NCBI RefSeq assembly: GCF_004310865.1
Contig: NZ_SIXI01000002.1
Coordinates: 682,001-746,000 of the forward strand
DNA from: Aquabacterium lacunae
Lineage (GTDB): Bacteria > Pseudomonadota > Gammaproteobacteria > Burkholderiales > Burkholderiaceae_C
Direction: 5' to 3'
Length of the DNA stretch: 64,000 nt
The notes below the pieces were generated by a model. That model did no database searches, was not told the DNA's origin, and was given only the letters and a program-made list of their open reading frames with translations. Within the stretch, counting starts at the first letter, position 1. Every line of letters starts with the position of its first letter. The translations under genes and the position numbers were made by a program. Of the stretch, positions 1-7,946 are shown in pieces.

Positions 1-792
1 CAGGCAGGCCACGCCAGCAGCGATGGCGGCGAAGGGGTTGGTGCCCGACGAGCCGCACAGGCGCACGGTCGAGGTCGAAGCGTTCTGCTCGTGGTCGGCG
101 TGCAGGATGAAGATGCGGTCCAGAGCGCGCTCCAGCACCGGGTTCACCTTGTACTCTTCGCACGGCGTGGCGAACATCATGCGCAGGAAGTTGCCCGAGT
201 ACGACAGGTCGTTCTTGGGGTACACGAAAGGCTGGCCGATCGAGTACTTGTAAGCCATGGCCACGAGCGTAGGCATCTTGGCGATCAGGCGGATCGCGGC
301 GATCTTGCGGTGCTCGGGGTTGTTGATGTCGGTGCTGTCGTGATAGAAGGCCGACAGGGCACCCACCAGACCGGTCAGGACGGCCATCGGGTGAGCATCA
401 CGGCGGAAACCGCGCAGGAAGAACTGCATCTGCTCGTTGACCATGGTGTGGTTGGTCACGCGGCCGACGAATTCGTCCTTTTGCGACTGGTTCGGCAGTT
501 CGCCGTTCAGCAGCAGGTAGCAGGTTTCCAGGAAGTCGCAGTTGGTGGCCAGCTGCTCGATGGGGTAGCCGCGGTACAGCAGCTCGCCCTTGTCACCGTC
601 GATGTAGGTGATGGTGGAGTTGCACGAAGCCGTCGACAGGAAGCCGGGGTCATACGTGAACTTGCCGGTCTGGCCATACAGCTTGCGGATGTCGATCACG
701 TCGGGACCAACGGTGCCCTTGTAGATGGGCAATTCCATGCTGGGGCTGCCGTCGGAGAACGACAGGGTGGCTTTCACGTCGGACGGGGTCAT
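1..792 (-). CDS. gltA: Citrate synthase (3' end cut by window edge)
   Basis: Citrate synthase condenses oxaloacetate and acetyl-CoA, the entry step of the TCA cycle, in the cytoplasm. The 264 codons present begin [12 protein letters not shown] and include the family signatures [25 protein letters not shown] and [12 protein letters not shown], the last holding a catalytic histidine. They match the Gram-negative hexameric (type II) class. The reading frame is still open at base 1, so roughly the last 40 percent is missing. AGGAG lies 5 bases upstream of the ATG. It is the last gene of the sdhCDAB-sdhE-gltA block on this strand, 130 bases after sdhE, so co-transcription is likely. The separate methylcitrate synthase gene downstream (prpC) is a shorter paralogue. 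Confidence 0.97.
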   Translation of the reverse strand, partial: MTPSDVKATLSFSDGSPSMELPIYKGTVGPDVIDIRKLYGQTGKFTYDPGFLSTASCNSTITYIDGDKGELLYRGYPIEQLATNCDFLETCYLLLNGELPNQSQKDEFVGRVTNHTMVNEQMQFFLRGFRRDAHPMAVLTGLVGALSAFYHDSTDINNPEHRKIAAIRLIAKMPTLVAMAYKYSIGQPFVYPKNDLSYSGNFLRMMFATPCEEYKVNPVLERALDRIFILHADHEQNASTSTVRLCGSSGTNPFAAIAAGVACL

Positions 793-922
793 GAGCACTC
801 CTAGGGGTCGGACTTGTAGAGAGACTGGTTCGGTTGACTCAGGGGTGAGCCTGTGTCGGCATTATGGCTTTGGCCTTGGCACACCTTGAACACAAGGCGT
901 GCAAAGCACCCAAGCCGGTGGT

Positions 923-1237
923 TCACACCATCGGCACCCGCATCATGGACAGCACCTGCTTGACTTCTGGATTGACCAGATCACCTTCCGGCTCTTTGCG
1001 AGCGAGAAGCAGATCCAGCAGATCATTGTCGGACAGGTCCATCAACTGAAGCAAGCCCTGGACCAGCGCGTTGGTCAGGTGGTCGCCGTGCTGCTCGAAG
1101 AAGCGATCAATGAAGAGATCGTTTTCGAGCAGGCCACGACGGCAGCGCCAGCGCAGTCGGCGCAACAGGTCGGCATCAGGCGTTTGCGAGACATCGGCCT
1201 GCGTGCCGATCGGGGTGCCGGGCTGGGCTGCAGTCAT
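923..1237 (-). CDS. sdhE: SdhE family succinate dehydrogenase assembly factor
   Basis: SdhE helps attach FAD covalently to SdhA. The sequence has the family core LRRLRWRCRRGLLENDLFI with the invariant RRG motif, followed by a small acidic helical domain (FFEQHGD, LMDLSDNDLLDLLL). From the ATG used here the product is 104 residues, close to the usual 85-105. An alternative GTG start at 1294 would give 123 residues and overlap the end of sdhB by 11 bases; neither start has a clear ribosome site, so the choice is uncertain. The position between sdhB and gltA is typical for Burkholderiales. Confidence 0.9.
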   Translation of the reverse strand: MTAAQPGTPIGTQADVSQTPDADLLRRLRWRCRRGLLENDLFIDRFFEQHGDHLTNALVQGLLQLMDLSDNDLLDLLLARKEPEGDLVNPEVKQVLSMMRVPMV

Positions 1238-1283
1238 GGGGCGGGTGATGGGTGTGTAACCGTCTGGAATGGAAGGCGTGGCG

Positions 1284-1991
1284 TCAGACGGCACGCTTGA
1301 CCATCAGTTCCTTGATCTTGCCAATGGCCTTCGTGGGGTTCAGGCCCTTCGGGCAGACGTCCACGCAGTTCATGATGGTGTGGCAACGGAACAGACGGTA
1401 CGGGTCTTCCAGGTTGTCCAGGCGAGCGGCGGTATCCTGGTCGCGGCTGTCCGCAATGAAGCGGTAAGCCTGCAGCAGACCGGCGGGGCCCACGAACTTG
1501 TCGGGGTTCCACCAGAAGCTGGGGCAGCTGGTCGAGCAGCTGGCGCACAGGATGCACTCGTACAGACCGTCGAGCTCTTCGCGCTCTTCAGGCGACTGCA
1601 GACGCTCCTTGTCGGGCGGCGGCGTGTCGTTGACGAGGTAAGGCTTGATCGAGTTGTACTGCTTGAAGAACTGGGTCATGTCCACGATCAGGTCGCGGAC
1701 GACGGGCAGACCCGGCAGCGGCTTGAGCACCACAGTTTGCGGCAGGGTGCGCATGTTGGTCAGGCAGGCCAGACCGTTCTTGCCGTTGATGTTCATGGCG
1801 TCCGAACCGCACACGCCTTCACGGCACGAACGACGGAACGACAGGGTCGGGTCCACAGCCTTGAGCTTGACCAGGGCGTCCAGCAGCATGCGTTCGTTGC
1901 CGTCGAGTTCGATCTCGATGGTCTGCATGTAGGGCTTGGCGTCCTTGTCAGGATCGTAGCGATAGATCTGGAAAGTGCGCTTTTGGCTCAT
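1284..1991 (-). CDS. sdhB: Succinate dehydrogenase iron-sulfur subunit
   Basis: This 235-residue subunit carries electrons from SdhA flavin to the membrane quinone site. All three clusters can be read. The [2Fe-2S] ligands are C56, C61, D64 and C76 in [10 protein letters not shown]; the aspartate as third ligand is the E. coli-type arrangement. The [4Fe-4S] ligands are C146, C149 and C152 in CILCASC with C213, and the [3Fe-4S] ligands are C156, C203 and C209 in [14 protein letters not shown]. It lies 30 bases after sdhA. Length and motifs are normal. Confidence 0.98.
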   Translation of the reverse strand: MSQKRTFQIYRYDPDKDAKPYMQTIEIELDGNERMLLDALVKLKAVDPTLSFRRSCREGVCGSDAMNINGKNGLACLTNMRTLPQTVVLKPLPGLPVVRDLIVDMTQFFKQYNSIKPYLVNDTPPPDKERLQSPEEREELDGLYECILCASCSTSCPSFWWNPDKFVGPAGLLQAYRFIADSRDQDTAARLDNLEDPYRLFRCHTIMNCVDVCPKGLNPTKAIGKIKELMVKRAV

Positions 1992-2021
1992 GATGAATTC
2001 CTAATGCTTCGTTCGCTGCGA

Positions 2022-3794
2022 TCAGAAGGTGCGGACCTTCGGGGGCACCGATTCAACGGTCAGCGGGGTGAGGTTCACCGGCTTGTAGTCCAGGCGGTTG
2101 CCTTCGGAGTACCAGAGGGTGTGCTTCATCCAGTTGGCGTCGTCGCGGTTCGGGAAGTCGTTGTGGGCGTGGGCGCCACGCGATTCCGGACGGGCAGCGG
2201 CCGAGGTCATGGTGGCCTGAGCGGCTTCGATCAGGTTCTCGACTTCCAGGGCCTCGATGCGGGCGGTGTTGAACACCTTCGAGTTGTCCTTCAGGCCGAT
2301 GCTCTTCACGCGGTCGCGGATGGCATTGATCTTCTTGACGCCCTCTTCCATCGAAGCCTGGGTGCGGAACACGCCAGCGTGCTTCTGCATGGTGGCGCGG
2401 ATGTCGTTGGCGACGTCCTGGCAGTACTCGCCGTTCTTCTGGTTGTCCAGACGGGCCAGACGCGACAGCGTGTAGTCGGCGGCGTCCTTGGGCAGCGGCT
2501 TGTGGTTCTTCGTCTTGAGGTTGAAGTCCACGATGTGGTTGCCGGCGGCACGGCCGAACACCACCAGGTCGAGCAGCGAGTTGGTGCCAAGGCGGTTGGC
2601 GCCATGCACCGACACGCACGAACATTCACCCACGGCGTACAGACCGTTGATGACCTCATTGTGCTTGCCGTTGGCGGGGATCACCACCTGGCCGTGCACG
2701 TTGGTCGGAATGCCACCCATCTGGTAGTGGATGGTCGGCACCACGGGGATCGGCTCCTTGGTGATGTCGACGTTGGCGAAGTTGTGGCCGATCTCGAACA
2801 CGCTGGGCAGGCGCTTCATGATGGTTTCTGCGCCCAGGTGGGTCATGTCCAGCAAGACGTAGTCCTTGTTGGGACCGCAGCCACGGCCTTCCTTGATTTC
2901 CTGGTCCATCGAGCGGGACACGAAGTCACGCGGGGCCAGGTCCTTCAGGGTGGGGGCGTAGCGTTCCATGAAGCGCTCGCCGTTGCTGTTGCGCAGGATC
3001 GCGCCTTCGCCACGGCAGCCTTCGGTCAGCAGCACGCCCGCGCCGGCCACGCCGGTGGGGTGGAACTGCCAGAACTCCATGTCTTCCAGCGGGATGCCGG
3101 CGCGAGCCGCCATGCCCAGGCCGTCGCCGGTGTTGATGAAGGCGTTGGTGGAAGCCTGGTAGATGCGACCGGCGCCACCGGTGGCGAACAGCACGGTCTT
3201 GGCGTGCAGCACGTGCACGTCACCGGTTTCCATTTCCAGGGCGGTCACGCCGACCACGTCGCCTTCGGCGTCGCGGATCAGGTCGAGGGCCATCCATTCC
3301 ACGAAGAACTGGGTGCGGGCCTTGACGTTCTGCTGGTACAGGGTGTGCAGCAGGGCGTGGCCGGTGCGGTCGGCCGCGGCGCAAGCGCGTTGCACGGGCT
3401 TTTCACCGTAGTTGGCGGTGTGACCGCCGAACGGACGCTGGTAGATGGTGCCGTCGGGGTTGCGGTCGAAGGGCATGCCGAAGTGTTCGAGTTCGTACAC
3501 GACCTTCGGGGCTTCGCGGCACATGAATTCGATGGCGTCCTGGTCGCCGAGCCAGTCGGAACCCTTGACGGTGTCGAAGAAGTGGTAGTGCCAGTTGTCT
3601 TCCGACATGTTGCCCAGCGAGGCACCGATGCCGCCCTGGGCCGCCACGGTGTGCGAACGGGTGGGGAACACCTTGGACAGCACGGCCACGTTCAGGCCGG
3701 CCAGCGACAGTTGCAGCGACGCGCGCATGCCGGAGCCGCCGGCACCGACGATCACGACATCAAACTTGCGGGTAGGAAGAGAGGTAGCGCTCAT
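2022..3794 (-). CDS. sdhA: Succinate dehydrogenase flavoprotein subunit
   Basis: This 590-residue subunit oxidises succinate to fumarate with covalently bound FAD on the cytoplasmic face of complex II. The N-terminus has the dinucleotide fold FDVVIVGAGGSGMRA. The FAD-attachment histidine is in SHTVAAQGGIGASLGN. Downstream are GGHTANYGEKPVQRAC, the substrate-side HGANRLGTNSLLDLVVFGRAAG and the usual C-terminal helical region. The frame is open further upstream, but the ATG at 3794 (MSATSLPTRKF) lies 2 bases after the sdhD stop and gives the family length. Confidence 0.98.
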   Translation of the reverse strand: MSATSLPTRKFDVVIVGAGGSGMRASLQLSLAGLNVAVLSKVFPTRSHTVAAQGGIGASLGNMSEDNWHYHFFDTVKGSDWLGDQDAIEFMCREAPKVVYELEHFGMPFDRNPDGTIYQRPFGGHTANYGEKPVQRACAAADRTGHALLHTLYQQNVKARTQFFVEWMALDLIRDAEGDVVGVTALEMETGDVHVLHAKTVLFATGGAGRIYQASTNAFINTGDGLGMAARAGIPLEDMEFWQFHPTGVAGAGVLLTEGCRGEGAILRNSNGERFMERYAPTLKDLAPRDFVSRSMDQEIKEGRGCGPNKDYVLLDMTHLGAETIMKRLPSVFEIGHNFANVDITKEPIPVVPTIHYQMGGIPTNVHGQVVIPANGKHNEVINGLYAVGECSCVSVHGANRLGTNSLLDLVVFGRAAGNHIVDFNLKTKNHKPLPKDAADYTLSRLARLDNQKNGEYCQDVANDIRATMQKHAGVFRTQASMEEGVKKINAIRDRVKSIGLKDNSKVFNTARIEALEVENLIEAAQATMTSAAARPESRGAHAHNDFPNRDDANWMKHTLWYSEGNRLDYKPVNLTPLTVESVPPKVRTF

Positions 3795-3796
3795 TT

Positions 3797-4159
3797 TTAC
3801 AGTCTCCACAGCACTTGGATGGCCCAGCCGGCGCAGCCCACGAGCCACACGATGGCAAACACATGCAGGCCCAGGCGGATGCCGACGGGCTTGATGTAGT
3901 CCATGAAGATGTCACGGACGCCCACCCACACGTGGTAGAGGATGGAGATGATGACGACGAAGGTCAGGAACTTCATCCACTGCTGGGAGAAGATGCCGGC
4001 CCACTTGTAGTAGCTGACCGGCTCACCGAAGATGACCTGCACCAGCAGGACGACGGTGTACAGGGCCATCAGGACAGCGGTGATGCGCTGGGCCAGCCAG
4101 TCGCGCAGACCATAGCTGGCGCCGGTGACGACGCGCTTGGTTCCGTAGTTTTGAGACAT
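3797..4159 (-). CDS. sdhD: Succinate dehydrogenase membrane anchor subunit
   Basis: This is one of two small anchors that bind heme b and ubiquinone in complex II. The 120-residue product starts MSQNYGTKRVVTGASYGLRDWLAQRITA and has three hydrophobic segments (ITAVLMALYTVVLLVQVIF, FLTFVVIISILYHVWVGV and LGLHVFAIVWLVGCAGW). The heme-ligand region HVWVGVRDIFMDYIKP is conserved. It ends 2 bases before sdhA and begins 31 bases after sdhC. The longer open frame upstream to 4216 would run into sdhC and is not used. Confidence 0.95.
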   Translation of the reverse strand: MSQNYGTKRVVTGASYGLRDWLAQRITAVLMALYTVVLLVQVIFGEPVSYYKWAGIFSQQWMKFLTFVVIISILYHVWVGVRDIFMDYIKPVGIRLGLHVFAIVWLVGCAGWAIQVLWRL

Positions 4160-4190
4160 GGTGTGTTTCCCGGAAATGATCGACAACGGG

Positions 4191-4628
4191 TCAGAACAGA
4201 CCGAAGAGCTTGGCACCCAGCACCGCGGTCAGGCCGATGCTGATGACCAGCGTGGCCACAGCCGAGTTGTGGCCCTGTTCCTTGCTCACCGAATGGGTGG
4301 CGTCCATGATCAGGTGGCGCACGCCGGCGGTGAAGTGGTGCAGGTAGGCCCAGATCAGGCCCAGGGCGATGAGCTTGAAGAACCAGCCCGGCACGGCGCC
4401 GTCGGCGCAACCGGCCGTGAACACCGAGGTGAACTGGTCGTACGAGATTTCGGAAGTCACGCTGGTGTCGAACATCCAGAAGATGAAGGGCAGCAGCAGG
4501 AACATCACGACGCCACTGATCCGGTGCAGGATCGAGACGATGCCGGCCGGGGGCAGGCGGTAACTGACGATGTCAGTCACATGGATGTTCCGGTAGACGG
4601 GGCGGGGGGATTTCGCGTTGTCAGCCAT
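4191..4628 (-). CDS. sdhC: Succinate dehydrogenase cytochrome b556 subunit
   Basis: This is the first anchor subunit of complex II, 145 residues with three transmembrane segments. The family signature is RPVYRNIHVTDIVSYRLPPAGIVSILHRISG, with the SILHRISG motif that contributes to the quinone site. The heme histidine lies in LHHFTAGVRHLIMD. It is the first structural gene of the sdh block and lies 143 bases downstream of the GntR regulator on the same strand, so it may be read from the regulator promoter, a promoter in that gap, or both. Confidence 0.96.
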   Translation of the reverse strand: MADNAKSPRPVYRNIHVTDIVSYRLPPAGIVSILHRISGVVMFLLLPFIFWMFDTSVTSEISYDQFTSVFTAGCADGAVPGWFFKLIALGLIWAYLHHFTAGVRHLIMDATHSVSKEQGHNSAVATLVISIGLTAVLGAKLFGLF

Positions 4629-4771
4629 GTTGTGAAGGGCTCTACCGAGCGTCGGGGAACGGTTGAAGAACTGTGAATTTTAGGGCAATCCCTCGGGCAT
4701 GACGCCAGTGGAGGGTCTGGGCAGTCATCGGACAAGCATGTTCGATGGTCCAGAAGGCCTGTGGGTGGACA

Positions 4772-5665
4772 TCAATTCAGCTCATTGCGGTAATGGTGCG
4801 CCTCCGTTCGGTACAGGCCTCGGCGAAGTTCCACCGGCTGGTCGTCGTAGGTGCGCGCAAGGCGCTCGACGCTCAGCAGGGGGGCCCCCACCTCGACACC
4901 CAGCAGCGCAGCGTCGGCCGGGTCGGCCAACACTGCCCGCAGCTTCTCTTCGGCCCGGATCATGCGGACGCCGAATTCCGTTTCGAACAGCCCATACATG
5001 GGCCCCTTGTATTCAGTGAGTCGTTCGGCCGTGAGCCCCTTGAACAGCTGGCCAGGCAGCCAGATGTCGTCGAGCACGGTCGGCTGACCGGAAAAATGCA
5101 ACACCCGCCGTATTTCGACCACCGTGTCGCCAGTCTTGAGGTTCAAAGCGCGGGCAATGTCGGCCGGCGCGCGCAACCTGCGACAGTCCAGCAACTGACG
5201 TTTGACAAGGCCGTTGCCCTCCGGGCTGTCCGGCGTCAGGCGCAGGAAGCGGTACTGGACGGTTTCTTCGGCGTGGGTGGCCACGAAGGTGCCCTTGCCC
5301 TGGCGGCGCACCAGCAGGTTCTCGGCCGCCAGCTCGTCGATGGCCTTGCGCACCGTGCCCTGGCTGACCTTGAATCGGGCCGCCAGTTCCAGTTCGCTGG
5401 GAATGGCTTCGCCAGGCTTCCATTCGCCGGCCTGCAAGCTGCGCAGGATCAGCGACTTGATCTGCTGGTACAGGGGGCTGAACGAGGGGCCGGGGGTGTT
5501 GACGACGTCCCCCTCACCGCCCGCTGCGGGGGTGTTGTCGGCTGCCGAGGCAGCTGAAGGGTGGGACGACGGCACGGTCACGGCAATGCAAAGATCGGAC
5601 GGTAGGGCGCAGTGGATGTGCCCAAGCCTGGGCGCGACGGGCTGGATTGCACCACAAAGTGACAT
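4772..5665 (-). CDS. GntR-family (HutC/UTRA) regulator, probable TCA regulator
   Basis: A 297-residue transcription factor. A winged helix at about residues 62-125 (PLYQQIKSLILRSLQAGEW ... SQGTVRKAIDEL ... VRRQGKGTFVA) is followed by a UTRA ligand domain with FLRLTPDSPEG, EIRRVLHFSGQPTVLDDIWL and EAHHYRNELN. The first 60 residues form an unusual low-complexity extension; a GTG at 5575 would remove about half of it and may be the true start. It is upstream of sdhCDAB-gltA and divergent from mdh, with an 18-bp palindrome 26 bases ahead of the ATG. I infer that it senses a metabolite and controls the TCA genes; the ligand is unknown. Confidence 0.9.
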   Translation of the reverse strand: MSLCGAIQPVAPRLGHIHCALPSDLCIAVTVPSSHPSAASAADNTPAAGGEGDVVNTPGPSFSPLYQQIKSLILRSLQAGEWKPGEAIPSELELAARFKVSQGTVRKAIDELAAENLLVRRQGKGTFVATHAEETVQYRFLRLTPDSPEGNGLVKRQLLDCRRLRAPADIARALNLKTGDTVVEIRRVLHFSGQPTVLDDIWLPGQLFKGLTAERLTEYKGPMYGLFETEFGVRMIRAEEKLRAVLADPADAALLGVEVGAPLLSVERLARTYDDQPVELRRGLYRTEAHHYRNELN

Positions 5666-5690
5666 TCCGAGTCCACCACCCGGTTGAATG

Positions 5691-5708
5691 ATGTCTTATA
5701 TAAGACAT
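5691..5708. promoter_or_regulatory. Perfect 18-bp palindrome, probable GntR operator
   Basis: ATGTCTTATATAAGACAT equals its own reverse complement. It lies in the divergent mdh/GntR intergenic region and is followed by a further half-site (AAGACA at 5709-5714). Its core GTCTTATATAAGAC differs at one base from a palindrome in front of acnB. The TATAAG stretch could also serve as a -10 element, so binding would block RNA polymerase. The regulator assignment is inferred from adjacency. Confidence 0.75.
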
Positions 5709-5818
5709 AAGACACCGCATGACAGTCGGATGAACGCACACAGGCCATCAGGGCCCGCTAGAATCGTAGGTTGTCTCTAAAACCCGCTTCCCTTACCTTC
5801 TCTTATTCGGAGTTGCAC

Positions 5819-6805
5819 ATGAGCAAAGCACCCGTTCGCGTCGCCGTCACCGGCGCCGCTGGTCAAATCGGCTACGCCCTCCTGTTCCGCATCGCCTCGG
5901 GCGAAATGCTGGGCAAGGACCAGCCCGTCATCCTGCAACTGCTGGAAATTCCCGACGAGAAGGCCCAGAACGCCCTGAAGGGCGTGATCATGGAGCTGGA
6001 AGACTGCGCCTTCCCGCTGCTGGCCGGCATCGAAGCCCACAGCGACCCCATGACCGCCTTCAAGGACACCGACTACGCCCTGCTGGTCGGCGCCCGTCCC
6101 CGTGGCCCCGGCATGGAGCGTGCTGACCTGCTGGCCGCCAACGCCCAGATCTTCACCGCCCAGGGCAAGGCCCTGAACGCCGTGGCTTCGCGCAACGTGC
6201 GCGTGCTGGTGGTCGGCAACCCCGCCAACACCAACGCCTACATCGCCATGAAGTCGGCTCCGGACCTGCCGGCCAAGAACTTCACCGCCATGCTGCGCCT
6301 GGACCACAACCGCGCTGCTTCGCAGATCGCCACCAAGATCGGCTGCGCCGTGGGCGACATCGAGAAGCTGGCCGTGTGGGGCAACCACTCGCCCACCATG
6401 TACGCTGACTACCGCTTCGCCACCGTGAACGGCAAGTCGGTCAAGGACACCATCAACGACCACGACTGGAACGCCAACGTGTTCCTGCCCACCGTGGGCA
6501 AGCGTGGCGCCGCCATCATCGCCGCTCGCGGCCTGTCGTCGGCTGCTTCGGCTGCCAACGCCGCCATCGACCACATGCGCGACTGGGCCCTGGGCACCAA
6601 CGGCAAGTGGGTCACCATGGGCATCCCGTCGAAGGGCGAGTACGGCATCCCCGCTGAAGTGATGTTCGGCTACCCCGTCACCTGCGAAGGCGGCGAGTAC
6701 AAGATCGTCGAAGGCCTGGAAATCGATGCTTTCTCGCAAGAGTGCATCAACAAGACCCTGGCCGAGCTGCAAGGCGAACAAGACGGCGTCAAGCACCTGC
6801 TGTGA
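5819..6805 (+). CDS. mdh: Malate dehydrogenase
   Basis: NAD-dependent malate dehydrogenase interconverts malate and oxaloacetate in the TCA cycle. The 328-residue product has the nucleotide-binding loop [21 protein letters not shown], the substrate arginines in [25 protein letters not shown], and the catalytic histidine in [12 protein letters not shown]. This is the LDH-like long cytosolic-type MDH common in Betaproteobacteria. The ATG at 5819 has GGAG 4 bases upstream; an earlier in-frame start at 5771 would add 16 unneeded residues. It is transcribed divergently from the GntR-sdh block and ends at a clear terminator. Confidence 0.98.
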   Translation: MSKAPVRVAVTGAAGQIGYALLFRIASGEMLGKDQPVILQLLEIPDEKAQNALKGVIMELEDCAFPLLAGIEAHSDPMTAFKDTDYALLVGARPRGPGMERADLLAANAQIFTAQGKALNAVASRNVRVLVVGNPANTNAYIAMKSAPDLPAKNFTAMLRLDHNRAASQIATKIGCAVGDIEKLAVWGNHSPTMYADYRFATVNGKSVKDTINDHDWNANVFLPTVGKRGAAIIAARGLSSAASAANAAIDHMRDWALGTNGKWVTMGIPSKGEYGIPAEVMFGYPVTCEGGEYKIVEGLEIDAFSQECINKTLAELQGEQDGVKHLL

Positions 6806-6852
6806 TGCCTGGGCAGGCAGCCTGAACGCTGCCTGATCCTGCACAAGAAAAG

Positions 6853-6882
6853 CCGACCCGTGGCAACACCGGTCGGTTTTTT
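6853..6882 (+). terminator. Rho-independent terminator after mdh
   Basis: CCGACC and GGTCGG pair across a 12-base loop and are followed directly by six T residues. It separates mdh from the next gene. Confidence 0.88.
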
Positions 6883-6920
6883 CATGCCCGTTTCACACGG
6901 TTTGGCGGCACACTGAGCGC

Positions 6921-7934
6921 ATGTCGACCCTGACCGCCATCCACCCCAAGCAAGCCCTGTTCGGCACCGAACTGCCCCGCCCTCACCTGCCGGTGTGCGA
7001 CCACTACGCCGGGGTGGAGGCGCGCATGCGCAAGAGCCTGACGCTGCAGGACCACATGGCCCAGGAGGCCGGCCGTGCGGTGTTCGACGTGACGCTGGAC
7101 CTGGAAGACGGCGCCCCGGTGGGCGGCGAGCACGAGCAGGCCCTGCTGGTGGCCGAACTGCTGAACAGCCCGGCGAATGCCTGGGGTCGCGTGGGCGCCC
7201 GCGTGCACGACGTCAGCCACCCGCGCTTCGAGGACGATGTGGACACGCTGATTCGGCTGGCGGGCCCACGGCTGGCTTACCTGATGGTGCCCAAGCTGGG
7301 CAGTGTGGACGAGGCCCGCCGCGCCATCGACTTCATCAAGCACGCCCGGCTGCGCCACAACGTGCCGCACGTGGTGCCGGTGCATGGCCTGATCGAAACC
7401 CACAAGGGGCTGCAGCAGGTGGCCAGCATGGCCGCACTGCCCGGCCTGGAATCGCTGTCGTTCGGCCTGATGGATTTCGTGTCGGAGCACCGCGGGGCGG
7501 TGCCGGCCTCGGCCATGGGCATCGAGGGGCAGTTCAGGCACCCGCTGGTGCTGCGCGCCAAGCTGGAGATTGCCGCGGCCTGTCACGCCGCCGGGATCAC
7601 GCCCTCGCACTGCGTGGTGACCGAGTTCAAGGATGCGCACGCGCTGTCACGCGCGGCCGAAACGGCCTGCCGCGAACTGGGCTACACGCGCATGTGGAGC
7701 ATCCACCCCGACCAGATCCCCGTGATCATTGACGCCTTTGCGCCGGTGGTGGCCGAGGTGGACGATGCGGTCGAGATCCTGACCGATGCCCAGGCCGCCC
7801 ACTGGGCCCCGATTTCGCACCGGGGCAAGCTGCACGACCGCGCCAGCTACCGCCACTACTGGTACGTGCTGGAGCGCGCCTGGCTGACGGGCCAGCCCTT
7901 GCCCGCCGAGGTGGTCAAGACCTTTTTTGCCTGA
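6921..7934 (+). CDS. HpcH/HpaI aldolase / citrate lyase beta-like CoA ester lyase
   Basis: A 337-residue TIM-barrel lyase of the CitE family. Metal and substrate residues are visible: RKSLTLQDH near residue 38, DVTLDLEDGAPVG with E62 and D63, and a second glutamate E159 in VHGLIETHKG, followed by SFGLMDFVSEHRGA. The C-terminus (MWSIHPDQIPVI) is also typical. Family members cleave malyl-CoA, methylmalyl-CoA or citryl-CoA. There are no citrate lyase alpha or gamma genes here, so it acts alone and a malyl-CoA-type role is more plausible than citrate fermentation. It follows mdh across a terminator, so it likely has its own promoter. The substrate cannot be decided from sequence. Confidence 0.88.
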   Translation: MSTLTAIHPKQALFGTELPRPHLPVCDHYAGVEARMRKSLTLQDHMAQEAGRAVFDVTLDLEDGAPVGGEHEQALLVAELLNSPANAWGRVGARVHDVSHPRFEDDVDTLIRLAGPRLAYLMVPKLGSVDEARRAIDFIKHARLRHNVPHVVPVHGLIETHKGLQQVASMAALPGLESLSFGLMDFVSEHRGAVPASAMGIEGQFRHPLVLRAKLEIAAACHAAGITPSHCVVTEFKDAHALSRAAETACRELGYTRMWSIHPDQIPVIIDAFAPVVAEVDDAVEILTDAQAAHWAPISHRGKLHDRASYRHYWYVLERAWLTGQPLPAEVVKTFFA

Positions 7935-7946
7935 GCGAGTTGCGCC

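Noticed and set aside
1269..3899. Long open frame of 876 codons on the plus strand across sdhB-sdhA
   Set aside because: It is antisense to clearly conserved sdhA and sdhB and has Val/His/Gly-rich composition caused by GC-biased codon positions.
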